DNA of 64,000 nt from Branchinecta lynchi (Eukaryota; Arthropoda; Branchiopoda; Anostraca; Branchinectidae): the NCBI GenBank assembly GCA_023053575.1, contig JAKZAP010000001.1:9564849-9628848 (forward strand), given 5' to 3'. The translations under genes and the position numbers were made by a program. The notes beneath the pieces were generated by a model. It had not been told where the DNA came from, ran no database searches, and was given only the letters and a program-made list of their open reading frames with translations. Position 1 is the stretch's first letter. The number at the start of each line of letters is the position of its first letter. Positions 26,201 to 35,200 of this stretch are shown here, one piece after another.

Positions 26201-29200
26201 GTCGGCTCGTCAGTTATCAGTGTTTTAGCCGTCGACAAGGACGTCCGGCCACCAAACAACCAGTTTTCATATACCATCGTTTCTGGAAACACCAACAACT
26301 CCTTCAAGATTGACCCGCAGTCTGGGCTAGTCGAAACAAGCGCAAGACTTGATAGGGAGAACCAGGGAAGCTACAACATCACTGTTGCTGCAGTTGACAA
26401 TGGAATCCCTCAGCAAACTGGGATTGCCAGTCTGCATGTCTTTGTGAAGGATATCAACGATAATGGGCCCTACTTCGAAGGCGATATACCCGTTGGTTAC
26501 GTTGCTGAAAATGAACCGAGTGGGACTAGTGTCTTAGTCCTTAGTGCAAGTGACCCTGACTTGCCCCCAAATGGTGGGCCATTCAAGTACAACCTGGTTG
26601 GAGGAGACCATAAGGAGCTCTTTACAGTGGATAGAGACACGGGTTTCGTTAGGACAGCTAAGTCAATCGACCGGGAAGTTCTGAGCGAGGTTGTCCTTGA
26701 AGTTGAAGTCACTGATAACGGCTCTCCGCCCATGGCTTCGACCATGCCAATAAAAATCGTCGTTCAAGACAAGAATGACAACCCCTCCACACCCCGTGTC
26801 CTACAAATCTTTGTAAACAGTTACACAGAAGACAAGTTCAGCGGGAAGGTCGGTGAAGTCCCGCCCAACGACGTTGACATCACTGGCAACTATCAGTGTC
26901 GAATTTTAAACGGAGAGACTTCCTTGTTCTCAATCCAGAGCGGCTGCATTCTTTACGCCAACAAAATCCAGACAAGTGGGAATTATTCTTTCAAGATATC
27001 AGGAAATGACGGTATTCATCCAGACGTCGTCTCGACTGTCTCTGTGGCATTTAACTTCTTCGGCAATAACACGCTTAACTTCGCCTTACCCATCAGGATA
27101 GCTAACATCACCGGCTATGACTTCTTATCTTCATACCTGCGCCCTTTCCAAGCTCTTTTGAGCGGTCTGCTAAGATCCAGAGGCGATCCCACGATCTTCA
27201 GCATCAACTCGTTCAGTAACTTCCTTGATTTGACGTTGGTGGTCAAAGGAGGAGGTGGACTTTTGGTAGACCGGGAGGAGGTCTTTGGTATCTTGATGCG
27301 CAACAAGGAAAAGTTTGACAAGGTTTTCGAGACGTCCAGTATAGTCCTGAATTTCTCTCCTTGCCAAGACTCTCCATGTCTGAACGGTGGAGATTGCGCC
27401 GCTGCCTTCCATCTTTACGAGTCTTCTGAGATCACAGATTCTCGAGAAATTGTTCTTAACACGCCCCTGTTGAAGAATGAGTTCACCTGTACTTGCACCT
27501 CCGGATTTAGCGGGAGAAACTGTGAGCAGCGTCAAGATCCCTGTTCGCCTAATCCATGTCGTAACGGCGGAACATGCGGTAAAGCGGGCAGCGACTACAA
27601 GTGTACTTGTGCCGCCGCTTATCAAGGAAAGAACTGCGACAAGGTCAAGCCGAAAGTATGTGAAGCCAGCCCTTGCAAAAACGGTGGAACCTGTCAGGAG
27701 ACTCAAGACGGCGGTTTCTACTGCCTTTGCCGCAACGGATTCCGCGGCATTTCATGCGACGTGACGTCCGATTCCTGTCGCCCGAACCCATGCATGAACG
27801 GCGGCACATGCGTCAACCTTAAACCTGGGTACAAGTGCCAGTGTCCTGATAACCACTACGGCTCATTCTGCGAGAAAACAACGTTTGGATTCGGCGACCT
27901 GTCCTACATGGCTTTCCCGTCGCTCGAAGCTAGCACCAATGACATCTCTCTCGTATTCGCCACCAACAAGCCCAATTCTCTTCTCGTGTATAACTTCGGC
28001 CACCAGAATGGTGGTCGCTCCGATTTCGTAGCCCTAGAGCTCTACGGCGGTCGACCCTGGTTCATTTGCGGTGGAGTGCAGACGGCCATCGCTACTCTTT
28101 TTGTAGACAAGCAGGTAGCTGATGGAAAGTGGTACAGAGTAACAGCAACTCGTAATGGAAGAGTAGGATCGTTGACCATCGCGGATTGCACGGATAGTGG
28201 CGAGTTTTGCACTGAATGCAGGCCTGGAGATAAAAGCTGCTCTTCTAGCTACAGCGGATTCCCGAGGTGAGTTATATGGGCAGTATGTGGGTCGTAGTTA
28301 CGTTTTAAAGTAGGACTTAAGGCCACACCTCGCCGCCCGCCTAGCATCTACTTTTCTTTCCCACTCGTTTCCATATCATACGGATGGAGTTAGCAATAAA
28401 AGAGCCATTTAAAATAAAATATAAATGGCATCCAGATATGTTTTATAAACAAGTTTTTACGTTCTCTCACCGTTCAGTTATTTGGCCTGCGTAGAAGCTC
28501 TTGACCGTTGACTACTTCTGATTTCGCTTCCAAAGACAGTTATCAGCCCACTACATAAGAAGCCGTAAGCGAAAATAAAAGACACAATTTTTGTTTTGTT
28601 CGGAGCTCTAGAGGGCTAGAATTCGATTGGTAAATGTATTTGTTCATTTTTTGTTCTTCTAAGCCTGAAACAATCCAGTTTCATAATTAAAAAAACTTAT
28701 GATGTCATCGTCCCAGTTTTTTTTTTTTTTTTTTCTAGCATGTGTGCCGAGTTCAGACACTTGAAGCTGTACCAGACACAAATCTTCTACTATGTTCATG
28801 AACTTTATGAATTCATCTGTTCAAGTCTCAATGATATTATGCATCCCTAAAAGCTGTTGATGTCATTAGAAAAAATGTATGAAACGTCCATTGCATACAT
28901 AGTAATGCGCTTGCGCACGAAAAAAAAACAGTCCATACATGGCAGGCAGTGTGGTTAAGAAGCATATTGATATGCTCATTTCCCATTCAAGGTGTGGTAA
29001 ATTCTTAACGATCTGACACAAGAACGTATAATGCGAGACAACAGAATAACAGAACACCCGTCACTTTTGTCTCGCAATGCGTCTTGCTCTGGCTACGGAA
29101 TCCCGGACCCGAACGAGCACTATCACTTTACCGGATCGTTCTGCATTCTTGAGTCTCTGCTGCAGGGTTGAGTTATCTAGCCCTATTGCACAAAAGCGCT

Positions 29201-32200
29201 AGGACAAGGTCTTGGGTAACAAGACCAAAGGTTTCGATGGGATCCCAAAAATCTAACATTTGATAAAACAATTGGGCCATGTCTTCGACATTCAGTCTTC
29301 GTCAGATTACTTCACTATTTTTACTGTTAAAATAAGTTCAAAAACAGATTCAGTATGTCTCCTTACCCCGGTATCGAATCTCTAATCGTTTTCAGAAATA
29401 ACTTTGAGCTTCAACCAAATTTCCAGTATCAGCAGAATTCATGATGAACCATTTGTCCAGCAAGAAAACTAAGTTCAGATATGGATTCAGTGGACCTCCT
29501 TACCCCCTCAGTGAATATCTTATTACCTTATAAAACATACATGTGTTTACCGTAAATTCGAAACCCCTCCTCTGTCTCAAAGATAGGACTAAAGGACCCA
29601 TCTACGAACTTGACCTGTACTTTACCAGCGAACCCTCACTGAACAACACCCTCGCTTGAACAACAGATTTCCTCGTTTGAACATCATATATCAACCCCTT
29701 CGACCTTCGATTACACTAAATCTCTCCGACGACCATACAATAAACAAATGAATGTCGTCATCATCCACGCGCAGAGCTATACCGGTTGGAGAATAAAGGG
29801 ATAGGGACTGCTATAGCCGAAAATTGGTCGACAATTATTGTTTACTTTTAACAGACTTTTCGGTTTGGGCCGGACTCCGAGCTACTACTTGTCCGGCGAG
29901 AAAATGGTTTTCACCATCCTGTTCAGCATGTCTTCTTACTCCATAATAGACTATCACATTATCTGTTTAATAATATTTCATTTGCCCTTTAATTTAAACC
30001 CCCACCCCTGAATGTAGGGCTACTAACTCGACCTTACTCTTGACCCAAAGAATCCTCACACCAAGTTTCGTCAAAATATCTCATTCTCTTCGAGAGTTAC
30101 AGTGCGCACAGACGGACGTTCGGACGGACAACTTTTGCGATGTCATAGATATCCCGCCACTTACGTTTTTGGAAATTTTTTCTTTGAATATTGCGTTTTG
30201 AAGTTTTCAGGTGTGCGCATTGCACCATTTTTAAGCATTTCCCCAAGTCTTGGCGCAAAGTGGGTGCTTTTTGCCACCCAAATATCTTAGAACTGAAAGC
30301 CGGATATGGATTTGTAAATACCGCTCATTTTATATTTAGAGCACGAGGGTTGCGGGGATTCCAAATCTTTATCGAATGTTAAAAATTTCATTCGACAACA
30401 CCAGTGTATAAAATAGGACTATGCCTAAACCATGTGGTCCATTCAGTGACATATCAATACTATAAAAAATACACGCGATTTCTACAACTATATTACAATT
30501 GTTTACCTTCTATATTAGTCATGTATAAACCATATTATATGTAAACGTATATTATGTGTAAACGAAGGGTTCGTTTAAAGGTAGCTTTAATATCATGTAG
30601 CGCATGTTAAAGACCTAATCCAAACATTCTGTTTACCTGCTCTCACTGATCGGAAGCCACCAGTTTATTTAGATTTGAACTTGATTGTCGGGTTGCTATT
30701 TTGGCTCGAGAAAAAAACACGCAAAAGTCTTCGTTTCCAGATGACGAAATTTTCCACGTTTGATTAGCAAAGAATTATGAGACTTAATTGATTATTTTTT
30801 GTATGACTTCGGGAGTGGTTTATTAATGGTTTATTAATTTATTCTTATTTGTAATAAACAGTTGGAGCATTAGATGGAACTTACTATTTTGATCCTTGGT
30901 TCCCAACGTGCCATAACGGGTCTTGGTTTAGTAATTTATTCGTATCTGTAATAAACAGTTGGAGCATTAGATGGAAATTATTACTTTGATCCTTGGCTCC
31001 CAACGTGCCATAAGGGCTGTCCCGGATAATCGGCTGGGATTTAGTCCAGACCGAGTTATTTCAAACCTAGGAAATTTGGTTTGTATTTTTATTTTGCTCA
31101 TTGTTTGACGGTGTTTTTTGAGGTTTTAAACATTTATAGTGGCCAGAAAGAATGATTATCATTGTGTGTGTGGTAGAAAGACCATTTCTTGTGGTCCGCT
31201 TTAACGGTTAATTTTTATTACAGTACACTCAACTTCAATGCCCAGCCTTTATACGTCGGTGGCCTTCCATCCGTTGAACCAATCCTGGAACGCCCGGGTC
31301 AGCTCCACAGCGATGACTTCGTCGGCTGCATTCAGTCGGTATCCATCAGTGGACGCTCTCTCAACATGTCCCGTCCGATAAAATCGTACGGTGTCACCAG
31401 TACCTGTCAGAGGGTCGTAGAACCATGCAAAACTCTTGGCGACACCTGTGGTGTGGGTGGAACCTGTGTGGACGAATGGAGCACCGTTTCCTGTAAATGT
31501 GATTCGGGGGTCGTGGCGCCGAATTGTGAAAGTGCACTTCAGCCTGTTTCGCTCGAGAGTGATTCTTATTTGGAATTAAAAGTGTCCGAAATGTTCAAGA
31601 GGAGGATTCTGAGGAAACATGGGGATTTCACGACGAGGGGTCGGAGCTTGAGGGACGAAGTGGAGAAATCGTTGTCCGTGCAGTTCAGAACGCTGACGAA
31701 AGATGGCTGCCTGGTTTTCGCGGAGACAAACAACGACTACTCAGCTTTAATCGTAAGGAGTTTGGTCTTGAATTGTATTATTTTTGCTAAGGAACCTAAT
31801 TTTCATCACGGAACGACTGATTAGCTTGCCCCCCCCCCTTCCGAGCCCAAAAATGATCTTGTTAAATGCTAAACTCAGGGCTAAAGAACTTGTCCCGAGA
31901 CTGCAGCTGAAAATGCAAAATCGCATGTCCTCTGGTCCTAAGCTGTAAACTGTCTCCCGGTTCTTGGCAGTCAGTTTAATGTGGGCGTCGCTTTTTGCTT
32001 ATCCCAAGGGGTTACCCACTACCCTGCACATGCTGTACGCCCTTTACCGGTACTGGCCCGCACCGATCGCAACCAGCAGTGCCGGTACCGATGCCGGCCG
32101 TAAATTAGACGATTTCCGCTTGAAACGTGCTGATTTGAACGTTCTTCACTTGGCCGACACCGGTTGGTGTCAGCCTGTGCCGGTGCCCTCAAGAGTAGGC

Positions 32201-35200
32201 AATCCCTCGGCTCATCCAGTTTTGTAGCGAAATGCTACACTTGTGTGGAGCCAGACTAGACTTTGCTTGTTAGAACCTGTTTTTACGTATGGCGCTACAT
32301 TCATCTCAAATGTGATGTCCTTTCCTTCGAAATGTAACCATTATGTAATGCGACCCCAGCAGGGCCTTTACTCTTGTTTATAATGGACCATTGGCGTTAC
32401 TTGTGTCCTGTTTTTTTTTTTCCAGCAGCAACTTGAGCTTCAAAATCCATATATTTAAAAAAATTATCCGAGTCGTACTAACTTTCGTCATTTCCTCTGT
32501 GTCTCACTCTTCCTCTTCCCTTGTAGATTCGCGAGGGCTACATCCAGTACACTTCGCGTTCCGGTGTCCAGCTTGAGATCAACATGACCGTTCCTGAGCG
32601 GTTTGTCTCAGACGGCATCTGGCATAACCTAACGGTTGTGAGCCGGCAGAAAACGCTATTTTTAATGCTAGATGGCGACATAGTGGGCGAGGAGCTAGAC
32701 CCAAATAGCTTACATGACCTTCTGGACCCGTATCTTACTTTTTTGACTGTCGGCGGCAAGCCTGAAGATAAACTTGTCAGATACCCTTCAGGTAAGTGCA
32801 CTACTGTAGTGGCTAAATCGATACCGCACTGGGCGCTGGGTTTTTTAAGTGAATGCGGTTTGTTGATATTTCTGCGGAAATAATTTAAAAGTAATATAGA
32901 TGGCACTTTACACAAGGGACTTGTACCGTGACCAATACCATAAAGAATTTTTCGAATATAATTTAGAAGTCTAGGACTCCCTTGTCGGAGTCAGTCCACA
33001 AGGAGCTCGGTAGCTCAGTTGGTAGAGCGTCTGTCTTGTAAACAGAGGGCCTAGGTTCAAATCCCGGCTGAGGATCATTTCTGTCTATCAGTTCACTACT
33101 TATAAAAATGTTTCCATCTCAAGGGCGTTTTTCCCCATTAAAAATTATATATTTGGTTTTATTTGGTTTTCACCATGAGAACCCGTCTTGTGGGTCCTGG
33201 TTTGTCTACGTGGCTCCGACAAGGGAGTCCTAGACTTCTAAATTATATTCGAAAAATTCTGTATGGTATTGGTCACGGTACAAGTCCCTTGTGTAAAGTG
33301 CCATCTATGTTATTAATTTCCGTGACATGGGGATGTGAACTGGTTAGATGAATTTGCCTTCAGGCGGGATCACTGTTCCTATGGCCGGCTTCTACCAGAC
33401 TATTGTAGTGGTTTGTGAACTCTGTTCACAAGCCCCTCGGTAGCTCAGTTGGTAGAGCGTCTGTCTTGTAAACAGAGGGCCTGGGTTCAAATCCCGGCTG
33501 AGGAGCATTTTTTTCCATCAGTTCACTACTTATAAAACAAACAAAAAATTAAAAGTAGCTGAGCATAGCAAGGCCCTGGAACAGATATTTGTACGCTTAT
33601 TAAGAGTGAAAGTGGAGTCACGAGTATACTTTATCTTGACATGATTTATGGGATGTGCATATGCTCAGTGCAGGATTGATCTACGGCCAAAAGCAACTTG
33701 ATGAAGATAATTTTTGGAATTCGGCATTCTAATTTTTGGTCCAATTGCGAGACGGTAGGACGGTATGGGTAATTCTGACATTTAGGACGGTATGGGACAT
33801 TTTGTTTTCTACATAAATCGGAGCAAGTCCTGACAATCTGGAAACGGAACGAGAAAGGGGTTTGGAACTGTTTGTTCCGACTGCTAGTCCGATTACTCAA
33901 TTACCAGATTTGCCGACAAGGCTTCCCAGAGACAAAACAAAGATCAGACACCATCCGTGCTTCCGATTGACCGACAAGGCTTTTTCCGATCATCGATGTG
34001 CAGCATTATCACTCAAATTTCGGCCGTTCGAGCTTTGGTCCCACATAGCAGCCAGATTCAAAACCAGAAACAGTATACTTTGAGACCCTTTTTAAGCTCG
34101 TCTTTCCTTCCAGATTTCGAAGGCTGTTTGGCCAACGTGAGCGTCAACAACGAAATTCAGCCTTTCAACGGCTCAGGTGGCTACTTTAGAGAGGTCATCG
34201 TCCATGGCAAGGTGTCAATGGGCTGCAACGGCGCCAGCTCTCTTGGTGCCAGCTCCGCACCGGACCCGCTGTCCATCGGTATCACGCTTGTCATCGTCTT
34301 CTTTGTCATTTTGCTCGTCGCAATATTCATCAGCTTTATCGTTGTGCGTGTGCGGAGGCAAAGACGTGATCAGAAGTCGGGGTTCCAGGTGAGTTGTCGT
34401 CTTCGTCAAGGTTGGGACTGTTGTCTTTTACTCACGTCTGAGTATTAGCTGCTATGCGGCAAAACTGCGAATGACTCAGTAAATCAGTCACGGTCCTTGG
34501 TCCTCATTCTGTTCTGTTTGGATCTCTCTCGGCATAATGTGCATAACAGTCCAACTTTTTGTCAAATCGCTGTATTATGTCTGTCTCTACTCTCTAGGCA
34601 ATGGGATACCAATCGAGGCAGTCTGTTCTCCGTCCTTTTTTTTTTAGTAAGCGTATGTGGTCGGTATCCTCATAAACATAACAGCAAGGATGCATGCTTG
34701 TTTTAAACCTTTGCTTTGAATATTATCAGCGATGCGCAGAAGATTTTGTGTTGAAATCTTCTTTAGTGTTATCTCTTTGTAACCACACTTTAAAATGATT
34801 AAAACGTCGTGCTATGCGAACAGGAACAGAAGCTTGCAACATCCAGCACAAGTATACGCCCCAAGTAACACCTTACTCTTAATCCACCAGTTCTTGAGAT
34901 GTATATCTGCTTTTTCTCCTCTTTCCGGTTAGATTATTTCGCTAATCTTGCAGTTTCTCATGCCTTCCTTCCTTGCAGGGTCAAGGCAAGTCAAAGGGCG
35001 TGGCCATTCTCGGCAGAGCTCCTGCCGAAAGCACCCGCGTTCATCCTGAGGGAGGCTACGCCGACAACACCGAGTTTACCGACGAGATGATGAGGCCTCA
35101 TATGAGCCAAGATCTCAACCGTAAAGTCCGCGATGGCGAACTAACCATCGAACGGGGACAAAGACCAGATATCATCGAACGAGAAGTAGTAAACAAATCT

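Noticed and set aside
27170..27706. 178-codon minus-strand ORF
   Set aside because: Antisense shadow of the EGF-coding part of fat exon D.
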